NCBI GenBank assembly: GCA_963930655.1
Contig: OZ005601.1
Coordinates: forward strand, 23,870,921-23,934,920
DNA length: 64,000 bases
Source: Myrica gale
Lineage: Eukaryota; Streptophyta; Magnoliopsida; Fagales; Myricaceae
Direction: 5' to 3'
How positions within the stretch are numbered: position 1 is the stretch's first letter; each line of letters begins with the position of its first letter. Both the position numbers and the translations under genes were made by a program. Shown here piece after piece: positions 1 through 12,187 of this stretch. The notes beneath the pieces were generated by a model that saw only the letters and a list, made by a program, of their open reading frames with translations, had not been told where the DNA came from and did no database searches.

Positions 1-556
1 CAGTTGATATCGCTTGCTGGTGTGGAGAAGCCGTGTGGGTGTGCTGAGTCTGGTGATGGGCAGGATGACCCGAACTCGGGTGCTAGCCGGAACTCTCTGC
101 CGGTGGATGTCTTGCCTCAGGCGACGTTGTCCTTGGCTTTGATCGTTTCTTTTGAGTTTGTTATAGGGAGGGGTTGTCCTTGGCTTTGATCGTCTTGGGT
201 TTGTTGGATGAGTTTGGCAGCGGTTGACGCCTCGGGGGTGGGTGTGCGTTTGGGTTTGGATTTTCAATATAGTCTCTTTTACTGTTGGGTTTGTTTTTTT
301 TTCCTCTTTAATAAGGTTGACTTACTTATATAAAAAAAAACCGTCCAGAGACTTATTTGAGCAACTTATTACCTACATGGTGTTTGTTAGGTTAAATTTT
401 GGTAAAATTTTGTTAAAACTGTAGTTTAGACAAACACCATGCTAATATGCTTAGAAAAAAAACCTATTACCTAATATCAGCTCAGCGGTTCCGTTAAGCT
501 CCCACCGCTCTTCAAACAAGCAGGACTTCTCACGTCCCAAGTCTCAAACACGATCA
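1..556. other. Left-edge non-coding stretch and WD40 gene upstream region
   Basis: No gene is recognised here. A 20-base stretch beginning TTGTCCTTGGC occurs twice, at 127-146 and 174-193. Downstream the sequence becomes T-rich and ends in an A-run near 333-341, which looks like the 3' tail of an older non-LTR element, but no protein domain supports that. Bases 342-556 would be the promoter and 5' UTR of the WD40 gene. Confidence 0.35.
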
Positions 557-3500
557 ATGGAGGTAGTGTTGGCTTCGTCTTCTCTCGACGCCGGAATCGG
601 CTGCTGGGACTTGCAAACGGGAGCGGAGCAACTCCGTTACAAATCTTGCGCCTCTCCCCCTCACGGCCTTGTCTGCGTTGGCCAACGCTTCCTCGCCTCC
701 TCTCAATTCCGTGACCCTTCCGCCTCCTCCGGCTCCATACTCTACTGGTCCTGGTCCAAGGTACCCTTCCCTCTTTTTCCTCTTCCCTTCTATTCTGTAT
801 CCCGAACTACTCTTTATCATGTTGCTCACCTGTTAGACAATATGACTCTATGAACTATTGAGTTAAATAGATCTTTATTTCTCATTATATTTCTTATAGC
901 TGTATTTTCGATTGTACAGCCTCAGGTAGAAGTTAAGAGCTTTCCAGCGGAAGGTATTAAGCCGCTCGCCGCTAACCGCGAAGGCACTTACATTGTTGGT
1001 GGTGGTGTATCAGGGGATATTTTCTTGTGGGAGGTATATACTCGTTTTTCATTTGCTCGTTTTTTTTTAAAAAAATATTGGTTTCTATAAATTAGAGTGG
1101 TGGCATTGGGCTCATAGTGGGAGGTCGTCTTTTGTCTTCAGTATATCTACTTTTTTTATTTTTTAGGTTGCGAGTGGTAGGCAGCTTAAAAAATGGCATG
1201 CTCATTATAGAGCTGTGACTTGCTTGGTATTTTCTGATGATGATTCGCTGCTCATTTCTGGTTCAGAGGACGGATCGGTTAGAGTTTGGTCGCTTTTCAT
1301 GTACTTCTCATTGTTTTTGTCTGGTCTTGTTCATATTTTTATTGGTTGATTTTTTATGGCTAAGTAGAAGCTTGTGGTGTCTACTGATTCAGGATCTTCG
1401 ATGACATAAGACAGAAGGAGGCTAATCATCTATATGAACACAATTTTTCAGAGCACACGTTGCGTGTAACTGATATCATAACAGGATATGGAGGATGCAA
1501 TGCCATCATTGTGTCTGCCTCTGAGGATCGAACCTGTAAGGTTTGGCATGCTCTTCAAAAAGTTTACTTTTTAAGTATTTCATTGATGTGTGAAATAGTG
1601 CATTTTTTTATTGTTTAGGAAATTAAAATGGAAACGGAGTAACTACATATCTCAAGCGAGTTTCACCCTCACTTGTGCTTAGCTTATCATCAGATGGTTT
1701 ATATGCTATTACCTCGAAAACAACGAATGCCTATGAAAGAAACTGGGAATGTTTTGTAGATGTTGAGATTGCTTATTGTTGTACAAGGCTGATTCAGTAC
1801 AGCTTCCCGAGTCAGTTCATGTACTGCTGTACTGCTTCTCATTCTGTCTGGGGGTGGATGGGGAGGGGATGAACCTGATTTCACCCCAAGAATTGGTGGA
1901 TTCCAAGCACATGCATTATCAACCAATTGATTATTATATCTCAGAGTGTGGATGTTTCACACTGTAGATCATCTTTTCCACTTCTTTGGTTACAATAGAA
2001 TTTCTGATTTGGATTCCTATTACTTAATCCATTGGGGCTGGCCCAATTTTTCCAATTTCGAAAAATGGCTCTGAGGAAATTGGTCTCTCCTTTAGGTCTT
2101 AGTGTATGAATAGATGTGTTCAGCTCTTGAATGGTTGCTTTTTTTGTTTTGTTTTTCTTCTCCCCCGTCTCTCTCTCTCTGCCCCCTCTGAAGGGTTCTT
2201 TACTGTCCGTTAAATTGCTTCCATGGATCTTGGGGAAGTGTTTGGACATGTAGTTCCGACAACCTTCTTGGGAAAAATGCATAGCACGATCATGATCATC
2301 CGCATCTTTGAGGTACATGAAGGTGATTGTCTCATGTGGCGGCTGTTTACCCTGTGTAAATACCAATAATGCAGGGAAGCAAAGTAGAGAAATTTTTATT
2401 AACCAACAAGAAGGGACCTTTTAACTGCGTTGAGGTTCAGTTCAGGCAACTATGAAGAGTGATGTGTTTCTAGGTCAAGTTTATCATGTTTGACTTTGAA
2501 TAATAGTTCTGAATGACCAGGACAAAGAGGCAGCAGTGCCACACATAGCATCTGTGCAAATCAGTGCCAGTTCATACTGCCAAGACTGTTTTTGGTAATC
2601 GGAGAAGTGGTCATTTTTATTTCCAGACAAAAAAAGTCTTTAACATATTTCCAAATTTGAGCTAAACCAACAAAGGTCAGGGTGTTTTTCAGGTAAAAAG
2701 ACAAGGTAGAATGGGAAGGGTTGGGTGCAGTGAAAAAGGGGGTAATTTAGTAGTTTGTATGTAGAAATTGTGTTTGATTCTCAACAATTTTGCCGGTCAT
2801 TTTGCATATAATGGCAGGCATTGTGCTTCATCTAGTTATGTGTTTGACTTGTTTTATGGAGCATCGCTTTGTACTGATGCCCCCCCTCTCCCTCTCTTCA
2901 CCGATGATGCGTTCTATAGGATTGCATGTGATGTCAATACGTCTTTTGGATTCTTGTTAGATATATTGTAGCTTTCCTTATGCTATACCTTTTCCCAGGT
3001 CTGGAGCTTGTCAAAGGGGAAATTATTAAGAAATGTTGTATTCCCTTCAATAATTGATGCAATTGCACTTGACCCTGGTGAACATGTCTTCTATGCTGGC
3101 GGTAGGGATGGCAAGATATACATTGCTGCACTTAATGCTGAAAGCACCTCTAACAGCAATTATGGGTTGCATATTATAAAATCAGTATCGAGTCACAGGT
3201 TTGTCTCTCTATTTTCTTGCATTTTGTGGAATAACAGAGGTTTTAACATGATTTATATCTGGTTTTAGTTGTTGGGCTTCCTCTGCTAAATTCTTTGGAT
3301 TCATATTTTTTGCGTGTTTGATGATAAATTGTATGCAGTCATAATCAATTGACTCTAAGGAAGTTTCAATTCAGGAAAATGGTTTGCTCTGCTGAGGAGC
3401 CATATGTTTCAGCATATTCATTGTCAAATGCTCTCCACAGTGAATGTTCCATACCATTTATTGCTTTTCTGTAAATAGGGCCATTATGATGTCTGAGCAA

Positions 3501-5849
3501 TATATTGTTGGATGTACAGTCCCAACATACATGGTTTGATTGATCTGACTTACCTGACTGAAGTCAACTTGACTTTGAAAGGATAAGGCTAGATGTGTAA
3601 TTAGATGGGATTTGGGAGTGTGTAGCTTACAGCCCTTCGTAGTTTGGCTTGATTGCGTCCCCAATCCTTTTTACTGGAGCTTTCCTTAGTTACCCTTATT
3701 ATTATTTTATTATTATTATTTTCACCTCATTCGCGCAGAGTGGTGTTCCAGATTAATTTGTGCTTCATTGCAACTCCTTTTAGTCAGAAAACAAGTACCA
3801 AAGTTACCTGATGTATTGAGATTGATATTTTCTACTCTGTTTATCATAGTGTATCGGTGGAAGATTGTTGCATGTCTTAGATAAGACAGCAATCCCTTAC
3901 AAAATTTTGACTGTAGAAATTGCGTTCTGTGAGTATCAGCCTATATGATCTCTTGATTATTAACTATTTTTTTTCTGATTTTGTACAGCAAGGCTGTTAC
4001 TTGCTTATCATATTGTGCAAGTGGAAATCTATTAATTTCTGGCTCAGAGGATGGTATGGTACGAGTTTGGGATGCTAAAACTCACAACATTGTCCGCGTC
4101 TTCAAACACGCAAAAGGTTTGCCCAAACTATCTGTATAATTGCTTCCATGTGTTTTCATAGCATTTTGTGTCATTACAAAGGACAAATGACAAATTTAAT
4201 ACTTTTTTATTTTCATTTGTTTTTTTTTGGTTCCCTTGCTTATATCTGATGTAATAAATAAATGCATACACCAGCTCATATCTTTAATATATAGTTTTAT
4301 TTAAGGATTTAATGTACAATTATACAATGCCGCGTGATCGTAACTGTTCGTTCTATGTTCATCTTTTATTTATTTATTTATTTCTTAGCTTATTATCGAA
4401 GGTGAGACATATAACACCCATAGGAAATGTACTACTTATTTCAGTCAGGGTTTTGTAGGAATGTGACAAAGATATAGCTACCAAGTCTCTGTATGTGTCC
4501 GTCATTCCCCCCCCCCCCCCCGCCTCCAAATTCAGTTCGACAAGTATATGATAAGTTGGTTTGAGAAACCTACCCAGAGAAACTTCTAATATACGGTAGA
4601 TCTGCCACTTCTAAGCTCTAGAAACAAATAGCCAATTGAAGATGCAGATTCTAAGTCTATATTGTTAGAAGGAAAATCACTTTGGGCCCCTGAACTGGGG
4701 TCTCATTTTTGGGGTGCGAACTAGCAAGTTCGTCACATTGAACCATAGAACTACCAGAATTAATTAAAATGTGCTCTTAGATAAGATCCGACCATCAAAA
4801 TCATGCCACATGACTCATTTTATAACATATATCAACCATAGGATCTACTTAGATGGCGCACATTGATAAATTTTGTAGTTCAATGACTCAATGTGACGAA
4901 TATGGTGGTTTGGACACTCAAAGTGACATTGACCACATAGTTCAAGGGTGCAAAATGAAGTTTTTCCTAAGTACCTGAGGTGGTGCCAAGTGAACTTTTT
5001 ATTGTGAGGACATCTCAGTTCCTTTTTCATTTGAAATATGTTATGGCATTTTCCCAATCTAAAGTATGTATTTCAAGTAACCCTTCGGTGGTTTTGTGGG
5101 AGTTTTAAGTGGAATTTTGCATCTACTTTTTTGTATTGTAAATAATATTGCAAGTTATCAAGAACCTCTCCAGGCCTCCTTGCATTTTTTTTTATCTGAT
5201 TTTCCAGACCAGAAATTTGCTCATTCATGTTCTGCTGTTCCCTCCTTTACACTGCAGGTCCTGTGAATAACATTCTTGTTGTTAGACAAGATCTAAACTC
5301 TAATTCTTGGCCGAATTCACAAGCTCCCTCGAGAAGGCATGGGTCATTATTGCCACCTGTACTGGAGAAATATGCAAACCCAATGGATGAAGGTGTAGAT
5401 GTGAAGGCTGTTATGAGTCTTCACTCTTCTTGCGCGAAATCAATGGGTGCCTCATACTTGAGTTCTCTTGTAATCAATAACCAAATCAAAGAACTTCAGG
5501 TTTGCTTAGTAGATGTTGATCCACATCTATTATCGTGTGTTCGTGTTCATGTGTGTAAGGTGGTGTTGTATGTGCCTGTTTATCCATTTCTTGGTTGCAT
5601 TCTTAATAGAGGTTGCATGATTTCGTGAGCACCTGAAACCCGTGTCTAATCTTTCTTTTGGGCTATCCTCAGCAACAAGGTTCTTCTGGTGCTACCGAAA
5701 TGGAGGTGGAAAGACTAAAGCTTGATTGTAGAAGCTCTATGCAGATGGTTCAGCAGTGGAAGAAAATGTATGAAAACTTGAATCAATTCTGTGTGAACGA
5801 GCTTTTGGATGACGATCAAGCAAGAATGTCAAATGGGAACTCTAGCTGA
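557..5849 (+). CDS. RID3: WD40-repeat protein, RID3 / WDR18 / IPI3-like (8 exons)
   Basis: Exons read from the sequence: 557-760, 920-1033, 1167-1300, 1393-1540, 2999-3198, 3989-4116, 5258-5499 and 5673-5849. All introns are GT-AG, the phases join, and the product is 448 residues, close to the length expected for plant RID3. WD-type blades end in GSEDGSVRVW (138-147), SASEDRTCKVW (192-202) and GSEDGMVRVWD (285-295). The last exon (391-448) is helical and charged, like the C-terminal helix of this family. By family knowledge, IPI3/WDR18 proteins form the Rix1/PELP1 complex that matures pre-60S ribosomes in the nucleolus and nucleoplasm, and Arabidopsis RID3 restrains CUC-STM signalling during shoot regeneration. 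The ATG at 557 is the first in frame and starts the conserved N-terminus. Intron 4 (1541-2998) and intron 6 (4117-5257) are long, and intron 6 holds a foldback. No stop or frameshift was found, so the gene is probably functional. Confidence 0.9.
4670..4990. repeat. Degenerate foldback (MITE-like) inside intron 6
   Basis: The left arm (about 4680-4800, containing CACTTTGGGCCCCTGAACT and TTCGTCACATTGA) is an imperfect reverse complement of the right arm (about 4850-4985, containing AGTTCAAGGGTGCAAAATG). It lies wholly within an intron of the WD40 gene. A C-run of about 14 bases lies just upstream, near 4509-4522. Element class and exact ends are not resolved. Confidence 0.45.
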
Positions 5850-7162
5850 GACATGGTTATTCTTATTGCACTAGCAGCTCTGATTTTAAATGTACCTTCT
5901 ATTAGTTAGGACACTGTTGTTCTGACAAGACTGGGGATACCTTCTTCTATTAGTTTTGTTTAAGTTATTCTTCTCTCTATTCCTCCCCTTTTCTGGTGAG
6001 AGATGAACTTCGTTTTGTTTTTAGATTCAATACTAAAGTGACCACAAAATCCTTTAGATACGAAATTTACTGATTAGAGTTTTTTTTTTATTTAGATTAT
6101 AAATTGTATTCAGACTTGCTTCTTACCTGACAGATTGAGGAATCCTACGAGGTCTGTAGGGTGATGTGGAATCAAAATTGGTTCTCTCAAATTTATCGGG
6201 TTGATGCTTCCCCACCTCACCCACGCCTTCCCCTACCAGAGGCATTCTTGGTTCGCATAAATATCTTGGACAGTGGGCTTAGTTGCTACTTGATGGTTTA
6301 CTTTTACTCCCCAAGTAAAATCTGCTTCACCATGAGGCTCCTTACCCTCATGCCTCATGAATCACGAGCAGCGGCGGAAGCCATTAATTTGAACAACTCT
6401 AACCGCGAGCCCGATTCTTGCTCTATTATTTCAAAAACGAGCCCGGAAGAGAGAGAGCGAGAGAGAGATCAGAGATGGGGGCCATTTCTGATCGTATCGT
6501 ATTGTATTATATTAAAGGCTCAGTTTGGTTCTTCCCCGGCGCTGGGGCTGCCTATAGGTTCCCGATGAGGAAGGGAAAGTATAGAAAGTGGAAGAAGCAA
6601 GAATTATTCCACTGTGTTTGTTTGCTCGTATACGCAGTATTTTAATGCATATACAAGAATTTTAAATGTGCAGTGGGGGAGAGGACATAAGGTGTTGCAA
6701 CGGTATGTGATAATGCAAAGTAAATAAAAACGTCCCACCCAACATCGAGATCTCTCTCTTCTTGTATCTTTTTATCCAATCCAACCTCTTCTCAGAGACG
6801 ATGTCCCTAGATTCATCACTACTAGACAAAAAAAAGGATAAATCTAATAGATACGAAAGCAGAGGGTTATGGTGGTAGACGTTCTTGTCATTGGATCTGC
6901 ATAGTGCTTTGGAATCAGGGTGCGGGACTGTCTGAAGCGGTTTTTGCATAAAAGTTATCAGCTCTAGGAAGACTGCGACTACCAGAGCGAGTTTGTGAGT
7001 CAATCATGGTGCCCACGGAGGTGTATAGCAAAATGCAAGGTTTGGGGAAGTTTCAGCCTCTTAGCATAATAGGATGCTCAATCTGTCACAGTTTAAACTA
7101 AACAGAAAATAATTTTGACTAGAAAGAGATAAAAGAGACAATAGACATGACTTCTATAATGT
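5850..7162. other. 3' UTR of WD40 gene and intergenic stretch
   Basis: Bases 5850 to about 6080 are the T-rich 3' UTR of the WD40 gene. Beyond that no gene is recognised. A GA-rich run at 6448-6475 precedes a 56-codon ATG frame (6475-6645) that resembles no family I know. The minus strand at 6662-7003 is open but lacks an ATG at its start and has low-complexity content. Confidence 0.4.
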
Positions 7163-7383
7163 TGTCTGTGGCTATTTCACTTGATGCTATTTGGTTTTTC
7201 CGCAATCAAGTTGTGCATGGCCAACCCACTATGGACCCGGAGTTCATGATATATTCGGCGTAGATATTTTGATCATCTAGCAGCTTGGGAATTTAAAGCT
7301 AGTGATACTAGTTGCTCTTGGGTTCCTCCTCTTTCGGGCTGCTTCAAGATTAATTATGATACTGCTGTTTCTAATGAGAATCT
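7163..7383 (+). pseudogene. LINE-type RNase H domain, 5' part (split by copia insertion)
   Basis: Broken reading frames contain the linker and first strand typical of plant non-LTR RNase H-like (RVT_3) proteins: AIWFFRNQVVHG, then SCSWVPPLSGCFKINYDTAVSNE. An in-frame stop lies near 7260. The frame ends exactly at the left LTR of the copia element and resumes at 12188, so the two pieces were one sequence before the insertion. Family knowledge: this domain sits at the C-terminus of many plant L1-like ORF2 proteins or as free-standing derivatives. Confidence 0.7.
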
Positions 7384-7607
7384 TACTAAACTATGTAATT
7401 AGATTGTAAAAAGCTTGTTAAAGCTGTTAGTCCAAGTAGTTAGAAGCTGTTATACAGCTGTCATTACAGTTGTTCAGTCCCTCTGTTAGTTACGAACTTA
7501 TATATGTACAGAGGAAATGTAATTCATTTAATTAATTGAGAATAAAACAAATTATTCATACACTTCTTCCTCGTTACTCTGTTCTTAATTCTCTCTAGAT
7601 TTTTACA
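7384..7607 (+). repeat. 5' LTR of copia element
   Basis: 224 bp, beginning TACTAAACTATG and ending TTTTTACA. It matches the 3' LTR at 220 of 224 positions. A TATATAT promoter-like motif lies near 7500. The terminus is TA...CA rather than canonical TG...CA. Confidence 0.92.
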
Positions 7608-7630
7608 TGGTATTAGAGCAATACTGATTC

Positions 7631-8608
7631 ATGGCTTCCGAGATCGAAACACCTTATGTTATTCTGCCTTCAGCGAATTCTGATGCAAATGAGTACAATC
7701 CGTATTATCTTCACCATGGTGACAGTCCTGGAATTGTACTAGTATCTCAGATTTTACAAGCGGATAATTACCCTACCTGGTCTCGATCAATGTTCATGGC
7801 ACTTAGTGCGAAGAACAAGATCGACTTCATAGATGGATCCATCACCAAGCCAAACATAACCAATCCTCAGTACCCTGCCTGGATTAGATGCAATAATATG
7901 GTGATTTCCTGGATCCTTAACTCAATTTCCAAAGATCTTTCAGCAAGTGTGATCTATATTGAGTCTGCACGCGAGATATGGTGCGATATGAAAGATCGGT
8001 TGTCTCAGTGTAATGGACCACGCGTGTTTCAACTTCAAAAGGTGATTTCCACTTTTTCACAAGATCAGATGCCTGTTTGTAATTACTTCACCAAATTTAA
8101 AGCATTGTGGGATGAATTGACAAACTATCGGCCATTGCCTACCTGTTCTTGTGGAGCTACAAAAACAATTGTTGACTATCATCATCAGGATTATGTCATG
8201 ATATTCCTTATGGGACTCAATGATTCCTTTTCCAGCATTAGAGGACAGATTCTTCTTAATGATCCGCTACCGTCTATTAACAAAGTGTTCTCATTGGTTT
8301 TGCAAGAAGAGAAACAAAAGGAGTTCACATCATTGATGTCTACGCCTAATTCCATTGCTTTTTATAGCAGATCTAATAATCATCGACCTGGAATTAAGTA
8401 CACTCCTCAGTATCCTAAGAAGGAAAGACCATTGTGCAGTCATTGTGGCATCACAGGGCATACCATGGAGAAATGTTATAAACTCCATGGCTATCCCCCT
8501 GGCTACAAAACTCCTAAAGCTAGGAGCTCAGCAAATCAAGCATCTGTCATGCCTGATTATCATTCCATTGATTTTACTGCTGAAAACTCACACTTTCCTT
8601 TTAGTTGA
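7631..8608 (+). CDS. gag: copia gag (with CCHC zinc knuckle)
   Basis: This 325-codon frame starts at an ATG just after the primer-binding site. The N-terminal half has the copia gag pattern (LQADNYPTWSRSMFMAL near residue 41), and the C-terminal part has a zinc knuckle CSHCGITGHTMEKC near residue 270. Gag would package the element RNA in cytoplasmic virus-like particles. The frame ends in TGA at 8606-8608, while the protease continues in another frame after a TAG near 8623, so the usual single gag-pol frame is broken. Confidence 0.88.
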   Translation: MASEIETPYVILPSANSDANEYNPYYLHHGDSPGIVLVSQILQADNYPTWSRSMFMALSAKNKIDFIDGSITKPNITNPQYPAWIRCNNMVISWILNSISKDLSASVIYIESAREIWCDMKDRLSQCNGPRVFQLQKVISTFSQDQMPVCNYFTKFKALWDELTNYRPLPTCSCGATKTIVDYHHQDYVMIFLMGLNDSFSSIRGQILLNDPLPSINKVFSLVLQEEKQKEFTSLMSTPNSIAFYSRSNNHRPGIKYTPQYPKKERPLCSHCGITGHTMEKCYKLHGYPPGYKTPKARSSANQASVMPDYHSIDFTAENSHFPFS

Positions 8609-8623
8609 GAACAATGCCAATAG

Positions 8624-9463
8624 ATTCTCAATCTCATCAAGCCACAGCATGAGCAGATCTCTTCTCCTGCCTCATCTGCTATGCAAGTCACCACTGCTCA
8701 GCCTCAAGAGAATTTTGCAGCAATGACAGGTATACCATTATGTTTCTCATCTGTCCGAAACTCTCAAAAATTTTCTTGGATTGTGGACACTGGAGCCACT
8801 GATCATATGATATCCTCCTTGTCCTGTCTTACGCATGATATACTTCCCCTTTCCTCATTTGTCCAATTGCCAAATGGTCATTCTGTGCAAGTCACACATA
8901 CTGGCAGTGTCAAACTATCCAACAACCTAATCCTTACAAATGTTCTTTGCATTCCTACATTTGGATTTAATCTTCTTTCCATTAGCAATTTAACAAAGGA
9001 TATTGGCTGCTGTGTTTTGTTTCAATCTAACCTCTGTTATATTCAGGACCAATCCAGCTGGAGGACGATTGGATTAGCTGAACGAAAAGGTGGCTTATAT
9101 CATTTGTTGCCTTTCTCTGACAATTCTCATGTTGCATCTGATGGCAGTTCTGTTTCTCATTCGTGTTTTTCAATTTCTTCTCATAACTTGTGGCATTACA
9201 GACTTGGCCACATATCTTCTTCTATGTTGAAACTGTTACAATCAAATAATGATGCTATTCATTTCATAGACACTTTACCTTGTGAAATTTGTCCATTAGC
9301 AAAACAAATGAAACTGCCCTTCCCATCTCGGCAGCATCAGTCTCAACATGTTTTTGACCTTATACACTGTGACATATGGGGTCCTATGTCAGTTTCTACT
9401 ATAGATGGTTCTCGGTATTTTCTTACCATAGTTGATGATTTTAGTAGGTCTACTTGGGTGTAA
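8624..9463 (+). pseudogene. copia protease, GAG-pre-integrase and start of integrase
   Basis: The frame contains the aspartic protease motif WIVDTGATDHM, the GAG-pre-integrase motif LWHYRLGHIS, and the integrase core start HCDIWGPM...YFLTIVDDFSRSTWV. It ends at a stop near 9461 because of a 23-bp insertion bounded by two copies of TTGGGTGTA. Active-site residues of the protease (DTG) and the first integrase aspartates are intact. Confidence 0.87.
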
Positions 9464-9468
9464 AAGAT

Positions 9469-10250
9469 GTTAATAGTTGGGTGTATTTGATGCACTCTAA
9501 GTCTCAAACATCAACTATTTTGCAATCTTTCTTTAATATGATTCATACTCAATTTAAACTCAAAATCAAAGTGGTATGCACTGACAATGATATTGAGTTT
9601 AAATTAACATCTTTCTATGCTTCTCATGACATTATTCACCAACGCTCTTTTGTTGAAACTCCTCAACAAAATGACATTGTTGAACGAAAGCATCAACACA
9701 TTTTAAATGTGGCTAGAGCTCTCAAATTTCAATCTCAAATTCCTCTTCAGTTTTGGGGAGAGTGTGTACTTACTGCAGTATACTCGATTAATCGCACTCC
9801 CACTCCTCTTTTGTCAAATAAGTCTCATTTAAAATTTTATTTTCTATTAGTCCATTATATACTCATCTTAGAGTATCTGGATGCCTTTGTTTTGCTTCTA
9901 CTCTTCTTCGAAATAGAACTAAGTTTGATCCCCGGGCATCCAAATGCATTTTTTTAGGCTATCCCTATGGGGTTAAAGGATATAAACTTTATGACCTCAA
10001 AGTCATAAGGTTTTTATTTCTCGTAATGTTCAATTTTTTGAACATATTTTCCCCTTTGCAACTCTACCCGTTCCTTCAGATCCTCTTGTAGTTCCAACTC
10101 CTTTGTCTGATACTACTTTAGACTTTGCTGATCTATCACCTCCTCCTAGTTCTGTCCCAACTTTTCCTTCTTCTGATCCTTCATTTCCAGCTGTCCCTTC
10201 TACTGATAGTTCACATTCTTCAGTTCCTTTACGTCGTTCCACTTGAAATA
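9469..10250 (+). pseudogene. copia integrase, second half, frameshifted
   Basis: The frame resumes after the 23-bp insertion with WVYLMHSKSQ. It keeps the second catalytic Asp (CTDNDIEF) and the Glu (VERKH). Near 9820 it shifts frame again; the other frame continues with the conserved SGCLCF and CIFLGYP motifs through about 10000. A serine/proline-rich linker follows and ends at a TGA near 10243. Confidence 0.83.
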
Positions 10251-11959
10251 GAACTGCTCCATCTTATCTTCAACATTTTTATTGTCAATCAGTTCAATCC
10301 AAATCGAATCCTCTACTGGTTCAAAAGTCAGGTACCTCTCATTCTCTTTCTCATTACCTTGGTCATGTTCACTTATCTCCTTCTCATTATGCTTTCACCT
10401 CTGCCATTTCTATCCATACTGAACCCACAACCTTTAACCAAGCTGTTCAATTTGCTGATTGGTGTGAGGCTATGCAGAATGAGATCAAGGCTCTTCAAGC
10501 CAATGATACTTGGGTTATCACTACTCTTCCTCCTAATAAAAATCCTATTGGCTGCAAATGGATTTTTAAGATCAAATATCAATCATATGGCACAATTGAA
10601 CGGTATAAAGCTCGGCTAGTTGCAAAAGGTTACACCCAACAAGAAGGATTTGACTATTTCGATACCTTATCTCCCGTGGCAAAAATCTCTATTGTTAGAG
10701 TTCTTCTTGCACTAGCTGCCACCAAGCATTGGTATTTACATCAATTGGATGTAAATAATGCTTTTCTCCACGGAGATCTTGATGAAGAGATTTTTATGAC
10801 TGTGCCACCTCTTTTCCAAGTTCAGAGGGAAAATCAAGTGTGCAAATTAACCAAGTCCCTTTATGGCCTTAAACAAGCCTCTAGGCAATGATTCTTCAAG
10901 TTTTCTCAATTTTTGCTTGCTAATGGTTTTAATCAATCGAGATCAGACTATTCTCTCTTCACTCGGCATTCTGGCAGCTCCTTCTTAGCCTTACTAGTCT
11001 ATGTTGATGACATAGTCCTTGTTAGTAGTGATATCCAAACTGTTTAAGATTTTAAGCAAGTGATCAACGACAAATTTAAGATCAAGGATTTAGGCCCTCT
11101 TAAATTCTTTCTTGGTTTAGAGGTTGCTAGATCTTCCAAGGGGATTCCCCTCTGTCAACGCAAGTTTGCCCTTGATGTTCTTAGTTCATCTGGTTTACTT
11201 GGTTCACGTCCAGCTAAGACCCCTATGGAGAAGAATCTCAAGCTTGATTCCACTACTGGTGCCCTCCTTCTAGATGCTACTGTCTACCGAAGGTTAATTG
11301 GAAAATTTCTTTATCTTACACTGACTCGTCTTGACTTGTCATATCCAGTACAAGTTTTGAGTCAATACATGGATGCTCCTCGTGATCCCCATTTACAAGC
11401 TGCCTATCGAATTCTTCGATACTTAAAGACTACTGTTGGCCAAGGTCTTTTCCTTTCTTCAGCTTCTGATGTTCATCTCAAGGATTTTTCTGATGCTGAT
11501 TGGGCTTCTTGTTCTGAGTCTCGAAAGTATGTGACTAGCTATAGTGTCTTTCTTGGTGATTGATTGATTTCCTGGAAATCTAAAAAGCAAACTACGGTCT
11601 CTCACTCATCTGTAGAGGGAGAATATCGAGCCATGGCTACTGTTGTAGCTGAATTACAGTGGTTGTTATATCTGCTCACTGATTTCCAAATATCTCACCC
11701 TCAACCGGCTCTTCTCTACTGTGATAGTCTCTCAACTCTTCATATTGCTGCAAATCCAGTGTTCCATGAGAGAACTAAGCATATAAAAATCGATTGTCAT
11801 TTTATACGTGACAAAATTACAGCTGTTATTGTTCAAACATTCCATGTATCCTCACGGCATCAGGTTGCAGACCTTTTAACAAAGGCTCTTGGCTACTATC
11901 AGCTTCAATTTTTACTTGGCAAGATGGGTGTTCTCAATATTCACACTCCATCTTGAGGG
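10251..11959 (+). pseudogene. copia reverse transcriptase and RNase H, with three premature stops
   Basis: RT starts near 10470 ([16 protein letters not shown]), with the conserved WIFKIKY...[11 protein letters not shown] region, [12 protein letters not shown], and the catalytic YVDD near 11000. RNase H shows DADWASC and, later, [18 protein letters not shown] and VADLLTKAL. Stops interrupt at about 10889 (TGA where Trp is expected), 11046 (TAA) and 11562 (TGA). The final stop is at about 11954, just before the polypurine tract. Confidence 0.88.
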
Positions 11960-11963
11960 GGAA

Positions 11964-12187
11964 TATTAAACTATGTAATTAGATTGTAAAAAGCTTGTTA
12001 AAGCTGTTAGTCCAAGTAGTTAGAAGCTGTTATACAGCTGTCATTACAGTTGTTCAGTCCCTCTGTTAGTTACGAACTTATATATGTACAGAGGAAATGT
12101 AATTCATTTAATTAATTGATAATAGAACAAATTATTCATACACTTCTTCCTCGTTACTTTGTTCTTAATTCTCTCTAGATTTTTACA
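11964..12187 (+). repeat. 3' LTR of copia element
   Basis: 224 bp, beginning TATTAAACTATG directly after the polypurine tract and ending TTTTTACA. It has the same length as the 5' LTR with four substitutions. Confidence 0.92.

Noticed and set aside
1941-2366. 141-codon minus-strand frame
   Set aside because: It lies in intron 4 of the WD40 gene on the opposite strand, with no recognisable motif.
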